Positions 41,589 through 50,998 are shown, counted from the first letter of the stretch. The stretch: 64,000 nucleotides of DNA from Acidobacteriota bacterium (GCA_003696155.1 RFFP01000017.1:1-64000); one strand, 5' to 3'. Program-made: numbers and translations. The notes: generated by a model not told the origin, from the letters alone.

Positions 41589-42820
41589 AGGACTTTTGGC
41601 TCACCTAAGTAAAAACCCTGTGCTAGTTCAACCTTTAACCCTCTTATATACTCAAGGTCTTCCTTTGTTTCCACCTGCTCTACAAGCACCTTGTAACCCA
41701 ATTTCTTCAAACCCATAACTACCCACTTCAGCATAGATTTTGCCTCCTTTAAGAAGAAACCATCAAGCTTAACAAGGTCTGGAGACGTTTTTATGAGCCT
41801 TTCTATAGAAGAGTACTCTACACCAAAATCATCTACCGCAAGACCAAAGCCATAACTCCTTATCTCCTTAGCGAGCTGAATAAGATCCTCCGTACTTCCC
41901 ACAGTTTTGCCCTCTGAGATTTCCACCATGATCCTAGAGGGTTCTATACCATGGGACAGAACCTCTTTGTAAAAGTCGTATATCTTTAGCTTTCCTTTTG
42001 CTACAAAACTCACGAAGTTGTGTGGAAAATTTATGTATATCCTGCCACCAAGGTTTAAATCTCTTACTTTGCTGAGAGCCTTGTTTATAACTATCTCTTC
42101 GAACATGGTTATGAAGGAAGTTTTTAAAAGGTCCTCTATAAAGGAGATGGCTGGCAATGCAGTACCATCTTCCATTATAAGCCTCATAAGAACTTCGTAT
42201 CCTTCCACATCCCCCTTCACTATGTCATATATAGGTTGAAAGGCCGGCTCCACAGATTGGTTTTCTATAGCATTTAAAAGCATTTCATGGTTGATAGGTC
42301 GTTGCTCTATTTCTTCTTCCACAAAGACAATCCTGTCTCCACCATCCAACTTAGCGTCTGTGGATTTTTTCTCCAGTAGGTTAAGTATATCCTCCGCTCT
42401 ACTGCAACATGGTATAAAGCTGTAAATACTCTGTGTTAACTTTATGTTAAAGCCTTCCAATTCTAAGTAGAGAAGGTTCTCCCTTATTCTGTTGGCAACC
42501 TTAAAAGCACCTTCTTTGTCAGCATCTGGTAGTATTATAAGAAAAGAACTACCCTTATACTTGCCAGCCACATCGCTCTTTCTTATGCTCTTCTCTATAA
42601 CCTCAGCGACCTTCAAAAGCAAAAGATTACCAAAGCCATAGCCCTTTTTTCTGTTTACATACTTAAGGTTATCTACGTCCATAAGTATGGTCGATAGGTA
42701 GGTTCCCTTTCTCTCATAGAGGTATATAAGCTTTTGTAAGTAGTCTACAAGACAGGCTGTGTTGGATACCAGTGTTTGACGATAAAGGTCCAAGTAGCCT
42801 GGATGTTTTCTTCTACTCAC
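41585..42820 (-). CDS. GGDEF-EAL protein with degenerate GGDEF
   Basis: This protein (411 residues from GTG 42820) has an N-terminal GGDEF-type domain (DVDNLKYVNRKKGYGFGNLLL) in which the signature GGDEF reads YKGSS, so it cannot make c-di-GMP. The C-terminal EAL-type domain keeps the expected metal and catalytic residues: E in EVLMR, N in YINFP, E in VEISE, DD in VDDFG, K in LVKLDG, E in VEQVET and Q in AQGFYLG. It is therefore probably a phosphodiesterase. A TTG at 42859 would extend it but would run 19 bp into divergent hslV, so GTG is preferred; with the TTG a short hydrophobic stretch would be added. Confidence 0.82.
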   Translation of the reverse strand: MSRRKHPGYLDLYRQTLVSNTACLVDYLQKLIYLYERKGTYLSTILMDVDNLKYVNRKKGYGFGNLLLLKVAEVIEKSIRKSDVAGKYKGSSFLIILPDADKEGAFKVANRIRENLLYLELEGFNIKLTQSIYSFIPCCSRAEDILNLLEKKSTDAKLDGGDRIVFVEEEIEQRPINHEMLLNAIENQSVEPAFQPIYDIVKGDVEGYEVLMRLIMEDGTALPAISFIEDLLKTSFITMFEEIVINKALSKVRDLNLGGRIYINFPHNFVSFVAKGKLKIYDFYKEVLSHGIEPSRIMVEISEGKTVGSTEDLIQLAKEIRSYGFGLAVDDFGVEYSSIERLIKTSPDLVKLDGFFLKEAKSMLKWVVMGLKKLGYKVLVEQVETKEDLEYIRGLKVELAQGFYLGEPKVL

Positions 42821-42840
42821 TAGATATAAAATAGTAAAGC

Positions 42841-43377
42841 ATGCCAGAATTAAGGTCAACTACTGTTCTTGCGGTTATTAGGGAAGGTGTGGCCGTTATG
42901 GGAAGCGATGGTCAGGTTACCATGGGTAGTTCTGTGGTCAAGCACACCGCTAAGAAGATAAGGAGACTCTACAAAGACACTGTCCTTGTGGGCTTTGCTG
43001 GTGCTGCCGCCGATGGGCTTGCCCTAATGGAGAGGTTAGAGGGAAAGCTGGAAGAGTTCAGAGGAAACCTACTCAAGGCCTGTGTGGAGCTAGCGAAGGA
43101 GTGGAGAACGGACAGATACCTCAGAAGGCTTGAAGCCCTTCTCCTGGTGGCAAACAGGGAGAAACTTCTCCTTATATCTGGGTCCGGTGACCTTATAGAA
43201 CCCGATGAGCCGGTGCTTGCCATAGGTTCTGGTGGAGACTACGCAAGGGCGGCCGCCCTTGCCCTTTACAGGAACACAGACCTACCCGCCGAGGATATAG
43301 TCAAACGGTCACTAATGATTGCCTCCGAGATATGCATATACACCAACGAGCATATAGTAGTGGACAAGTTGGAATAA
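42841..43377 (+). CDS. hslV: ATP-dependent protease subunit HslV (ClpQ)
   Basis: HslV is the proteasome-like threonine peptidase that pairs with HslU. The 178-residue protein starts MPELRSTTVLAVIREG, so a six-residue propeptide would have to be removed to expose the catalytic threonine. GSDGQVTMG, GFAGAAADG and AIGSGGDYARAAALAL are typical. A TAAAAT box ends 8 nt before ATG with no Shine-Dalgarno. hslU is not next to it. It is divergent from the GGDEF-EAL gene. Confidence 0.94.
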   Translation: MPELRSTTVLAVIREGVAVMGSDGQVTMGSSVVKHTAKKIRRLYKDTVLVGFAGAAADGLALMERLEGKLEEFRGNLLKACVELAKEWRTDRYLRRLEALLLVANREKLLLISGSGDLIEPDEPVLAIGSGGDYARAAALALYRNTDLPAEDIVKRSLMIASEICIYTNEHIVVDKLE

Positions 43378-43387
43378 AATAACTGTT

Positions 43388-44815
43388 ATGTTCAAGAAAG
43401 TCCTTGTAACTAACAGAGGAGAGGTCGCCCTAAGGATAATAAGAGGTTGTGAGGAGCTGGGGATTAGGACGGCAGCCATATACTCAGAGGCGGATGCTAG
43501 ATCCCTCTATGTGAAGAAGGCAGATGAGGCATACCTTATATCTGGGGACCCAGTGAGGGCTTACCTTGACTATGTGAGGATAGTCGACTTGGCCAAGTCC
43601 ATCGGAGCAGATGCCATACATCCGGGTTATGGCTTTCTCGCAGAAAACGCGGAGTTTGCAAGGTACTGTGAAAGCAGGGGCATAACCTTTATAGGACCAT
43701 CTGCAGAACACATAGAGCTTTTCGGGGATAAGGTCAAAGCTAAAAAGGCTATGCAAAAGCTCGGTATACCAACCATACCGGGCTCGGAGGAGCCAGTGAA
43801 GAACCCAGAGGATGCTCTTCACTATGCCAAGGAGATAGGTCTTCCTGTCATTCTAAAATCTGCCTACGGTGGTGGTGGAAGGGGTATGCGGGTGGTAAGG
43901 TCCTTGGAAGACCTTCCAAGACTTTTTGAATCGGGCTACAGGGAGGCGGAGACCTTCTTCGGGAAGGGCGATCTCTTTGTAGAGAAGTACCTAGACAATC
44001 CCAAGCATATAGAGGTGCAGATTCTTGGAGACAAGTACGGCAACGTGGTACACCTGGGAGAAAGGGACTGCTCTGTGCAGAGAAAGCATCAGAAGGTCAT
44101 AGAGCTCACACCTTGCCCTGTGTTGCCCCCAGACCTCCGTAGTAAGATGCTCGGGTTGAGTGTAAGGGCTATGATGCAAGTGGGATACTACAGCGCTGGA
44201 ACCTTGGAGTTTTTAGTGGATATAAGGAATAAGGAGTTCTACTTCATAGAGATGAACACCCGCCTTCAGGTAGAGCATACCATAACGGAGATGATTTCAG
44301 GTGTAGATATTGTGGAAAACATGATAAGGGTCGCCGCAGGAGAACCCCTACCCTTCACACAGAGCGACATAACCTTTAGGGGCTATGCCATAGAGTTTAG
44401 GATAAACGCAGAAGACCCAAGGAGGAACTTCGCCCCGGCTCCAGGAAGGATAACCGCCTACTACTCTCCCGGTGGTCCTGGTGTGAGGATGGATGGGGGC
44501 GCTTACAAGGACTATGTAATACCACCCTACTACGACTCCATGATAGCCAAGCTCAGCGTATGGGCCCTGAGCTGGGACAGGGTTCTTGCGAGGGCAAGAA
44601 GGGCTATAGACGAGTTTATAGTTAGGGGCGTACCTACAAACATCCCCTTACACAGGGAGATAATAAGAGACCCAGAGTTTACATCGGGCAACTTCGGTAT
44701 AAGGTTTCTTGAGGAGAGGTTGCCCTTATACGACTTTGAGATAGAAGGGGAAAAGGACCCAGAGACCATAGCCCTTGCCATATCTGCTGCCATAGCTTCT
44801 TATTATGGACTGTAA
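43388..44815 (+). CDS. Biotin carboxylase subunit (AccC/PycA/CfiB family)
   Basis: This 475-residue ATP-grasp enzyme carboxylates biotin. It has KVLVTNRGEVALRIIRGCEELGI at the start, HPGYGFLAENAEFARYC, the glycine-rich ATP loop SAYGGGGRGMRVV, the catalytic segment EMNTRLQVEHTITEMISGVD and a C-terminal extension ending in AISAAIASYYGL, like the separate carboxylase subunits of pyruvate or 2-oxoglutarate carboxylase in Hydrogenobacter. It could serve acetyl-CoA carboxylase, pyruvate carboxylase or the reductive TCA 2-oxoglutarate carboxylase; the partner subunit is not here, so I cannot decide. It starts 10 bp after hslV. Confidence 0.9.
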   Translation: MFKKVLVTNRGEVALRIIRGCEELGIRTAAIYSEADARSLYVKKADEAYLISGDPVRAYLDYVRIVDLAKSIGADAIHPGYGFLAENAEFARYCESRGITFIGPSAEHIELFGDKVKAKKAMQKLGIPTIPGSEEPVKNPEDALHYAKEIGLPVILKSAYGGGGRGMRVVRSLEDLPRLFESGYREAETFFGKGDLFVEKYLDNPKHIEVQILGDKYGNVVHLGERDCSVQRKHQKVIELTPCPVLPPDLRSKMLGLSVRAMMQVGYYSAGTLEFLVDIRNKEFYFIEMNTRLQVEHTITEMISGVDIVENMIRVAAGEPLPFTQSDITFRGYAIEFRINAEDPRRNFAPAPGRITAYYSPGGPGVRMDGGAYKDYVIPPYYDSMIAKLSVWALSWDRVLARARRAIDEFIVRGVPTNIPLHREIIRDPEFTSGNFGIRFLEERLPLYDFEIEGEKDPETIALAISAAIASYYGL

Positions 44816-45543
44816 ATCAAACTTACCCCAGAACTCTGAAAACCCAAGGGATGTACCACCTTTACGGTAAAGGTATCACCTCTGCTGGGAGGGTCTACCT
44901 CGTAGACAAAACCTAGGGTTGAACCCAGGAGCTTTCCGTTTTTAAAGACGAGAAACTCCCTGTACTCCTCTACGTAGGACCATAGAAGATAGGCTTTCCT
45001 CTCTCCAAGTCTTAGCTCCAACCTCTGAACCTCTGGAATAGACGGGGGTGGCTTGGGTTCTAAACAGAAGTTTACGGGCTCGCTTTGCAGATTGCCCTTT
45101 ACACCGGCTAGAGCGTAACATCTGCGGAAGTAATCCCTGGGTAGTTCTATAGGTTCCTTTATAACCCTGCCCTTCTGCACTTTGATTTTCCCATCTTCTA
45201 CGGGATAAAGCATATAGGACTGAAAACCATAGGGGGAAAGACCTAACCTATTCCCCTCTTCTATAAGCCTTACCGAAGGCTTTTCCCTTATAGCCTCTTG
45301 GACGCAAAACCTTCCCTTCTTCCCCCCCTCTCTCAGCACGTCAAAGCAGAAAGCATCCCCTTTCTTGAGATACCAGTAGTTCTCTTCCTTCTGAAAACCC
45401 CTTACCTCAATATTCCCAGATAAGCTAAAAACATAGACGTATTCACCAATCCTCCATATCTGCACCTCTGGCTTGGGAAGGGTTTCGGGGTTTGCCTTTA
45501 TGCCGCAACCAAACAGAAGGGTAAGAGGCAGTAGCTTCCTCAT
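44803..45543 (-). CDS. Hypothetical lipoprotein
   Basis: This 246-residue protein starts with a short lipoprotein signal (MRKLLPLTLLFGCGIK; lipobox LFGC with C13), so it is likely anchored in the inner or outer membrane. The rest is beta-rich with many Tyr, Phe and Pro residues, ending in fibronectin-like strands (LWSYVEEYREFLVFKNGKLLG, DTFTVKVVHPLGFQSSG). It has four further cysteines. I recognise no family. It overlaps the rhodanese gene by 4 bp and the biotin carboxylase by 13 bp at the 3' end. Confidence 0.65.
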   Translation of the reverse strand: MRKLLPLTLLFGCGIKANPETLPKPEVQIWRIGEYVYVFSLSGNIEVRGFQKEENYWYLKKGDAFCFDVLREGGKKGRFCVQEAIREKPSVRLIEEGNRLGLSPYGFQSYMLYPVEDGKIKVQKGRVIKEPIELPRDYFRRCYALAGVKGNLQSEPVNFCLEPKPPPSIPEVQRLELRLGERKAYLLWSYVEEYREFLVFKNGKLLGSTLGFVYEVDPPSRGDTFTVKVVHPLGFQSSGVSLIYSP

Positions 45544-45857
45544 CTGGGTGGTCCTGACTCCTTTTCATAGGACCACATAAGTATACCCCCTGCTAAGTTG
45601 TAAGCCTCATAACCCATATGTCTTAGGAAGTAGGTTGCAAAGGCGCTTCTCTCTCCACTTCTGCAGTAAACTATATAGGTCTTGTCCTTTGGTAGATCTT
45701 TGAAAGCGTATCTTAGCTCATCAAGGGGTATGAGGATGGAGTTAGGAATGCGTATTTGGACATGTTCCTGAGGTGTTCTCACGTCCAAGAGGACTACGTT
45801 ATCCTTCTCGAGCATATCCTTGGCTTCTTGTGGTGTGATCTCGGGCACCTGAAACAT
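45540..45857 (-). CDS. Single-domain rhodanese-like sulfurtransferase
   Basis: This 105-residue cytosolic protein is one rhodanese domain, with the active loop CRSGERS and the start EITPQEAKDMLEKDNVVLLDVRTPQEH. It may carry persulfide sulfur, which fits a sulfur-oxidising lifestyle, but thiosulfate activity is not shown. It has a TATAAT box and a GGAGG site upstream, and is coupled to the lipoprotein gene by a 4-bp overlap. Confidence 0.88.
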   Translation of the reverse strand: MFQVPEITPQEAKDMLEKDNVVLLDVRTPQEHVQIRIPNSILIPLDELRYAFKDLPKDKTYIVYCRSGERSAFATYFLRHMGYEAYNLAGGILMWSYEKESGPPR

Positions 45858-45910
45858 ACTTGAACCTCCATGTTTATAAGTCGATAATTATAATCTCAAT
45901 CCATAAGGTA

Positions 45911-46729
45911 CTACAGGGTAGTTACCCTCATACTCATGTCCAGCCACCTAGCGGAGTGGGTTATAGAGCCAGAGGATATAAAGTCCACACCGTCTATGGC
46001 ATAATCCCTTATGTTTTCAAGGTTTATATTGCCGGAGACTTCTACAAGGGCCTTCCCCCTCGACAGCCTCACTGCCTCCCTTACATCATCGGGGTTGAAG
46101 TTGTCCAGAAGGACCATATCTATACCGCAGGATAGGGCCTCCTCAAGTTCTTCCAGATTTTCCACTTCCACCTCTATCCTGTAAACAGGGCTTATCCTTT
46201 CCCTTACCCTCCTGACCGCCTCCCTTATGCCACCAGCCAAAAGCTTATGGTTATCCTTTATAAGGACCATGTCGTAGAGGGCAAAGCGATGGTTTAATCC
46301 GCCCCCAACCCTTACGGCGTACTTTTCAAGGTATCTCATGCCCGGTGTGGTCTTCCTGGTGTCTAAAAGTCTTATCTTTGTTCCCTCAAGGGCTTTGACA
46401 AACTTCCTCGTTAGGGTAGCTATACCGCTCAGCCTCTGAAGCAGGTTAAGGGCGGTCCTCTCTCCAATCAGAATCGAATCCCCCGAACCTTCGAGGATAA
46501 GAAGCTCTTCCCCTTCGGAGAAGGGCTGTCCCTCCTCTCTCCTGTACAGCACCTTTACATCACCCAAGAGCTTAAAGACTTCTTCCGCAAAACCTCCTCC
46601 TGCCAGAATGCCCCTCTCCTTTGCCCTTAACACAGCCCTAAGTCTTTCTCCTCTAAACACACCTTCCGTAGTTATATCCCCCCGCCCTATGTCCTCTTCA
46701 AGAAACCTTAACAATAAGTCTTTGAACAT
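45911..46729 (-). CDS. nadC: Nicotinate-nucleotide pyrophosphorylase (quinolinate phosphoribosyltransferase)
   Basis: NadC converts quinolinate and PRPP to nicotinate mononucleotide in NAD synthesis. The 272-residue protein has LEEDIGRGDITTEGV near the start, ERTALNLLQRLSGIATLTRKFV, LLDTRKTTPGMRYLEKYAVRVGGGLNHRFALYDMVLIKDNH and IEVEVENLEEL. A TAAAAT box ends 8 nt before the start codon. It is divergent from glgA (23-bp gap). Confidence 0.96.
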   Translation of the reverse strand: MFKDLLLRFLEEDIGRGDITTEGVFRGERLRAVLRAKERGILAGGGFAEEVFKLLGDVKVLYRREEGQPFSEGEELLILEGSGDSILIGERTALNLLQRLSGIATLTRKFVKALEGTKIRLLDTRKTTPGMRYLEKYAVRVGGGLNHRFALYDMVLIKDNHKLLAGGIREAVRRVRERISPVYRIEVEVENLEELEEALSCGIDMVLLDNFNPDDVREAVRLSRGKALVEVSGNINLENIRDYAIDGVDFISSGSITHSARWLDMSMRVTTL

Positions 46730-46752
46730 AATTTATAATTTTAAAGGGGGAA

Positions 46753-48204
46753 ATGAAAATAGTATTTGTGGCATCCGAGAGTGTTCCCTACATAAAGACG
46801 GGGGGACTTGGTGATGTGGTCCACTCCTTGGCGAAGACTCTAACTAGATTAGGTCATGCCATATATGTAATAATGCCCAAATACAGGACGATAAAAGGGG
46901 AGCTCAGGGAGCGCACCTCCGCTAAGGTCTACTTTGACCAGCGATGGATTCCCTACAGGGTGTACGAGGATATCAAGGACCAGGTGAGGTATTACTTCAT
47001 AGAGTATGAAGAGTATTATGGTAGAGAATACCCTTACGGCTCTCCCAAGGGTGCCTATGAGGACAACGTGCTAAGGTTTGGTCTTCTGTCCTTGGCAAGC
47101 CTTGAAACGGTAAAAGCTCTGAAAATAGAGCCCGACCTTTTTCACATTCACGATTGGCATACGGGACTTTTACCCCTATATAAAAACCTTTACTACAAGG
47201 AATGGGACAAGGTTCCTGTGATCTTTAGCATTCACAACGCCATGCATCAGGGTATCTTCGATGCCCACTTTCTTCCACTTCTTAACTTACCTTGGGATGT
47301 ATTCAGACCCTTTGATGGTATTGAGTTCTATGGGAAGCTCAACTTTATGAAGGCAGGCATAACCTTCTGCGACCTTCTTACCACGGTGAGCCCTTCCTAT
47401 GCGGAAGAGCTGAAATCATACGCCTACGGTCTTGAAGGTCTTATAAGGGAGAAGAAGTACTTCTTCGGCGTGCTCAACGGCATAGACTACGATGTGTGGA
47501 ACCCAGAAGAGGACAGACTCATAAGGCATAACTATGGAATTAAGAACTTTCAAAAGGGTAAGAGACTCAACAAAAGGGATTTGAAGGCTATCTTTGGACT
47601 TAAGAGCTCTAACGATAAACCCCTCGTTGGTATGGTTTCAAGGCTGACCGCACAGAAAGGGCTTGACCTGGTGCAGGGCATCATAGAGGAGTGCGTTAGA
47701 GAAGGCTTTGACTTTGTCTTCCTTGGTTCTGGAGAGGAGAAGTATCAGAACATGCTCATAGACTTTATGAAAATGTATCCAGAGAGCGTGAGGGTCCGTA
47801 TAGAGTACAACGAAGAGCTTGCCCATATGGTTTACGCCGGTGCTGACATGTTTTTGATGCCATCTTTGTTTGAACCATGCGGTATATCCCAGATGATAGC
47901 CATGAGGTATGGCACCGTACCCGTGGTAAGAAAGGTGGGCGGATTGAAGGATACGGTGCTGGATTTTATGGAGTTCCCTCAAAGCGGTGTGGGCTTTACA
48001 TTTGAGGAATACTCCAGCAAAGAGCTCATGCATGCCCTTTTGAGGGCAAGGATTTATTACGATATGTACGTCTGCGACAGCGGAAAGGATTGGCAGGAGA
48101 TTGTGAAGAGGAGTATGAAGAGGGACTTTTCCTGGGAAAGGAGTGCAAGGGAGTATGAAAGGCTCTACACCACAGCCCTGATGCTTAGGAAGTATGGTTC
48201 TTAG
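46753..48204 (+). CDS. glgA: Glycogen synthase
   Basis: GlgA extends alpha-1,4-glucan chains from ADP-glucose. The 483-residue GT5 protein has the donor-binding KTGGLGDVVHSLAKTL at residues about 16-31, FHIHDWHTGLLPLYKN, a GT-B C-terminal domain with GMVSRLTAQKGLDL and the catalytic-site motif MPSLFEPCGISQMIAMRYG. An AAAGGGGG site lies before ATG. It overlaps rfaE2 by 11 bp. glgB and glgC are not in the window. Confidence 0.95.
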   Translation: MKIVFVASESVPYIKTGGLGDVVHSLAKTLTRLGHAIYVIMPKYRTIKGELRERTSAKVYFDQRWIPYRVYEDIKDQVRYYFIEYEEYYGREYPYGSPKGAYEDNVLRFGLLSLASLETVKALKIEPDLFHIHDWHTGLLPLYKNLYYKEWDKVPVIFSIHNAMHQGIFDAHFLPLLNLPWDVFRPFDGIEFYGKLNFMKAGITFCDLLTTVSPSYAEELKSYAYGLEGLIREKKYFFGVLNGIDYDVWNPEEDRLIRHNYGIKNFQKGKRLNKRDLKAIFGLKSSNDKPLVGMVSRLTAQKGLDLVQGIIEECVREGFDFVFLGSGEEKYQNMLIDFMKMYPESVRVRIEYNEELAHMVYAGADMFLMPSLFEPCGISQMIAMRYGTVPVVRKVGGLKDTVLDFMEFPQSGVGFTFEEYSSKELMHALLRARIYYDMYVCDSGKDWQEIVKRSMKRDFSWERSAREYERLYTTALMLRKYGS

Positions 48205-48673
48205 TCTTGAGGAGCTCCTTAAAACTCTGTCAAAACTAAGAGAAGAAAAAAGGGTAGTGTTTACCAATGGATGCTTTGACATACTCCACGCCGGACACGC
48301 CCACTATTTAAAGAGGGCTAAGGAGCTCGGAGATATACTGGTGGTGGGTGTTAACTCCGACGGTTCCGTAAGGAGGATAAAAGGTCCTAGGCGTCCCATA
48401 ATACCACAGGAGATGAGAGCCTTTTTAGTGGATAGCCTAAAGCCTGTGGACTTTGTTATCATATTCGAAGAGGACACACCCTTAGAATTGATAAGGGCCA
48501 TAAGGCCCCATGTATTGGTAAAGGGTGCGGACTGGAACATAGATGAAATAGTGGGTGCGGACCTGGTGCTTTCTTACGGGGGTAGTGTGGAGAGAATAGA
48601 ATTCGATTTTCCCATATCAACCTCTATGATAATCGAGAAGGTGCTCCAACTCTACAGCAGGGAAGAAAGCTGA
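48194..48673 (+). CDS. rfaE2: Heptose-1-phosphate adenylyltransferase (RfaE domain II)
   Basis: This 159-residue nucleotidyltransferase matches the cytidylyltransferase-like second domain of HldE/RfaE, which makes ADP-heptose for LPS core. The signature TNGCFDILHAGHAHYLKRAK with HAGH is at about residues 24-43, followed by VGVNSDGSVRRIKGP and ISTSMIIEKV. The kinase domain is a separate gene elsewhere. It overlaps glgA (11 bp) and the convergent recO (22 bp). Confidence 0.9.
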   Translation: MVLSLEELLKTLSKLREEKRVVFTNGCFDILHAGHAHYLKRAKELGDILVVGVNSDGSVRRIKGPRRPIIPQEMRAFLVDSLKPVDFVIIFEEDTPLELIRAIRPHVLVKGADWNIDEIVGADLVLSYGGSVERIEFDFPISTSMIIEKVLQLYSREES

Positions 48674-49224
48674 GATTCTATGACCTTGTCTATCTCAACG
48701 ATCACCCTCTTTGGAAGCTTCAGTCTTTCAGGGTCTATGCTACCCTCAACCAAGGAGTTTAGGGGTTCTCTAAAATTAGCCGGAAAGAGAGAGTCTCTGT
48801 AAAGCCCCATATGCTTTAAAAAGAGAAGTTTAAACTTCAAAAGATGGGTTTCATGGTTCTTAGGGTTTTGAGTAAGGTATTCAACCGCGAGGGAAAAAAG
48901 TTCTGGCTCGTAGTAAAAAAACCAACTGTTTATAAACTCAAGCACCCTACTCATCCAGAAAAACCTTCTATAGCTTTCAAGGGCTAGGTAGGATAGAAAA
49001 AGGACCTTCCTTATATCCCTTAAGAGGACTATATCTCCCCATTGCCTGTATGTAATGTCCAGTAGGTTTGAAGGTTCAAAGAAACCTAAAAAACCCTCCT
49101 CAGATCTAAGCCCCTTAGGGACGTAAACCTTCATGATTCCATAAGTTCCATAAACCTTAACCATAAGGTCCTCGTCTCCCACCACGTACCTATGCAGAAC
49201 AAGAAATTTACTTCCTTCCTTCAT
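48652..49224 (-). CDS. recO: RecO-like DNA repair protein, short
   Basis: This 190-residue protein resembles RecO, which loads RecA during gap repair. The N-terminal OB-fold part (FLVLHRYVVGDEDLMVKVYGTYGIMKVYVPKGLRSEEGFLGFFEPSNLLDI) and the helical part with RRFFWMSRVLEFI fit the family. It lacks the C-terminal zinc cysteines and is shorter than the usual 240 residues, so the call is moderate. A TATAAT box ends 8 nt before ATG, and this box is half of a palindrome shared with panC on the other strand. Confidence 0.65.
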   Translation of the reverse strand: MKEGSKFLVLHRYVVGDEDLMVKVYGTYGIMKVYVPKGLRSEEGFLGFFEPSNLLDITYRQWGDIVLLRDIRKVLFLSYLALESYRRFFWMSRVLEFINSWFFYYEPELFSLAVEYLTQNPKNHETHLLKFKLLFLKHMGLYRDSLFPANFREPLNSLVEGSIDPERLKLPKRVIVEIDKVIESQLSSLL

Positions 49225-49238
49225 GTGCTATAATTATA
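49225..49238. promoter_or_regulatory. Palindromic -10 shared by recO and panC
   Basis: CTATAATTATAG (49228-49239) is a perfect palindrome that gives TATAAT on both strands: 49229-49234 for panC and 49238-49233 for recO. On the recO side the box ends 8 nt before ATG. On the panC side there is a leader of about 30 nt with GGAG before ATG 49271. The two start codons are 46 bp apart. Confidence 0.55.
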
Positions 49239-49270
49239 GGGCTTCAAATTTCAAAACACGGAGCCTAGAA

Positions 49271-50128
49271 ATGCCAACCCTTTTTAAGAAACCAAGGGAA
49301 ATAAGGAACTATTTGAGGTCTGTTAAATGCGAGGGAAAGACCATAGGCTTTGTTCCCACCATGGGATACCTGCACGATGGGCACAGAAAGCTCATAAGGG
49401 ATTCAAAGGTAGATAACCATATGACGGTAGTAAGCATATACGTAAACCCACTCCAATTTGGTGAGGGTGAGGACTTTCAAAGCTATCCAAGGGATTTAGA
49501 TAGGGACATAAGCATATGTGAGGAGGAGGGTGTGGATGTGGTCTTTGCCCCCGGGGATGAGGATATGTATGCGGAGATGCCATCCCTTAGGGTAGAGATA
49601 CCCGGTCTGACAGATATTTTAGAGGGTAGTTTTAGGCCTGGGCATTTTAACGGTGTATGCATAGTGCTCTTGAAGTTCTTTAGCATCCTTCAGCCGGATA
49701 GGGCTTACTTTGGGGAGAAGGACTACCAACAATTGAAGGTGGTACAAAGACTTGTGAAGGACCTGAGCCTTCCCGTTGAGATAGTGCCTGTCCCCACAGT
49801 TAGAGACCACGATGGCCTGGCTCTGAGCTCAAGAAACACCTACCTCACAGCAGAAGAGAGAGAATCAGCCCTATCCCTGTACAGGTCTTTTCTCCTGGCG
49901 GAAAAGTTCTTCAAGGAAGGTCAGAGGAACTCAGAACTCCTAAGGGAAACCATAAGGAACTTTATACTGCAGCATCCCCACGTCAACGGCATAGATTACG
50001 TGGAGATTAGGGACGAAAACCTTATGCCCGTGGAGGAAGTGAAGGAAGGTGATAGAATACTCCTTGCTGTCCGAATAGGTAAAACGAGGCTTATAGACAA
50101 CTGGAGGTTAGGAAATGAAGAATTATGA
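49271..50128 (+). CDS. panC: Pantoate--beta-alanine ligase
   Basis: PanC makes pantothenate from pantoate and beta-alanine with ATP. The 285-residue protein has [23 protein letters not shown] with the HDGH variant of the HIGH motif, [43 protein letters not shown] and [15 protein letters not shown] 49271 fits the family start ([11 protein letters not shown]) and has GGAG upstream. It overlaps ribH by 14 bp. Confidence 0.96.
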   Translation: MPTLFKKPREIRNYLRSVKCEGKTIGFVPTMGYLHDGHRKLIRDSKVDNHMTVVSIYVNPLQFGEGEDFQSYPRDLDRDISICEEEGVDVVFAPGDEDMYAEMPSLRVEIPGLTDILEGSFRPGHFNGVCIVLLKFFSILQPDRAYFGEKDYQQLKVVQRLVKDLSLPVEIVPVPTVRDHDGLALSSRNTYLTAEERESALSLYRSFLLAEKFFKEGQRNSELLRETIRNFILQHPHVNGIDYVEIRDENLMPVEEVKEGDRILLAVRIGKTRLIDNWRLGNEEL

Positions 50129-50579
50129 GGGTATGCTAAGGGCGGAAGGCTTTACCTTCGGCATGGTTGCAAGCAGGTTTAACCACCTTCTTGTGGATAG
50201 GCTTATAGAGGGAGCCATAGATTGCATAATCAGGCATGGGGGTTCGGAAGACAGGATTTACCTAACCAGGGTGCCCGGCTCCTGGGAAATACCCTTGGCT
50301 GCGAAAGAGTTGGCTCTGCACGAAGATGTGGATGCAGTCATAGCTCTAGGGGTCTTGATAAGGGGGCAAACTCCCCATTTTGACTACATAGCCAGCGAGG
50401 TTTCAAAGGGTCTTAGCATGCTCAGTTTAGAGCTTCGTAAACCTATAACCTTTGGCATAGTGACCGCAGACAGCCTAGAGCAGGCCATAGAGAGGTCTGG
50501 AACCAAGCAAGGCAACAAGGGCTGGGAAGCAGCCTTGTCCGCCATAGAGATGGTAAACCTACTAAGAAGCCTCAGATGA
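50115..50579 (+). CDS. ribH: 6,7-dimethyl-8-ribityllumazine synthase
   Basis: RibH makes lumazine, the penultimate step of riboflavin synthesis, and forms an icosahedral shell in Aquifex. The 154-residue protein has [61 protein letters not shown] with the catalytic His, and [28 protein letters not shown]. It overlaps panC by 14 bp and nusB by 4 bp. Confidence 0.97.
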   Translation: MKNYEGMLRAEGFTFGMVASRFNHLLVDRLIEGAIDCIIRHGGSEDRIYLTRVPGSWEIPLAAKELALHEDVDAVIALGVLIRGQTPHFDYIASEVSKGLSMLSLELRKPITFGIVTADSLEQAIERSGTKQGNKGWEAALSAIEMVNLLRSLR

Positions 50580-50998
50580 CCGTATATAAGCCTGAGGCAA
50601 GGAGGGACGCCTTTCTCGTTCTTTACCAATGGGATATGAAGGGTGAGGACATAAACACGCTGGCAGAAGAGTATATGCAGATGAACCGCATATCCTATCC
50701 AGATCGCAGACGCTACATAAGAAAGCTGTTAAGAACCTTTATAGATAATGCCCTATCTGTGGATAAGCTCATAGCTGAACTTTCAGAAAAGTGGGATATA
50801 GACAGGGTTGGATACATAGAGAGGAACATATTACGCATTGCCCTCGCGGAGCTCTTATACATAACACCAAAAAACCCAAAGCCTGTACTCTACGATTATG
50901 TGAGGCTTGCTCATAAGTATGCTGGGAAGAAGTCAGCCAAGTTTGTGAACGGTATATTGGCAAGGGCTCTAAAGGAGAAGCTCAGCTTTGAGATTTAA
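50576..50998 (+). CDS. nusB: Transcription antitermination factor NusB
   Basis: NusB with S10 binds boxA in rRNA transcripts to prevent termination. The 140-residue helical protein has [15 protein letters not shown] at the start and [19 protein letters not shown] and [19 protein letters not shown] at the end, all characteristic. It overlaps ribH by 4 bp in the common ribH-nusB order, and the 3' end meets the convergent tatA by 4 bp. Confidence 0.95.
   Translation: MTVYKPEARRDAFLVLYQWDMKGEDINTLAEEYMQMNRISYPDRRRYIRKLLRTFIDNALSVDKLIAELSEKWDIDRVGYIERNILRIALAELLYITPKNPKPVLYDYVRLAHKYAGKKSAKFVNGILARALKEKLSFEI

Noticed and set aside
42821-42859. TTG start at 42859 for the GGDEF-EAL protein.
   Set aside because: It would overlap the divergent hslV start by 19 bp; GTG 42820 with an AT-rich box upstream is simpler, although the extra hydrophobic stretch leaves some doubt.
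47638-48282. A 214-codon open frame antisense to glgA and rfaE2.
   Set aside because: It covers the ends of two well-recognised genes and has no domain of its own.
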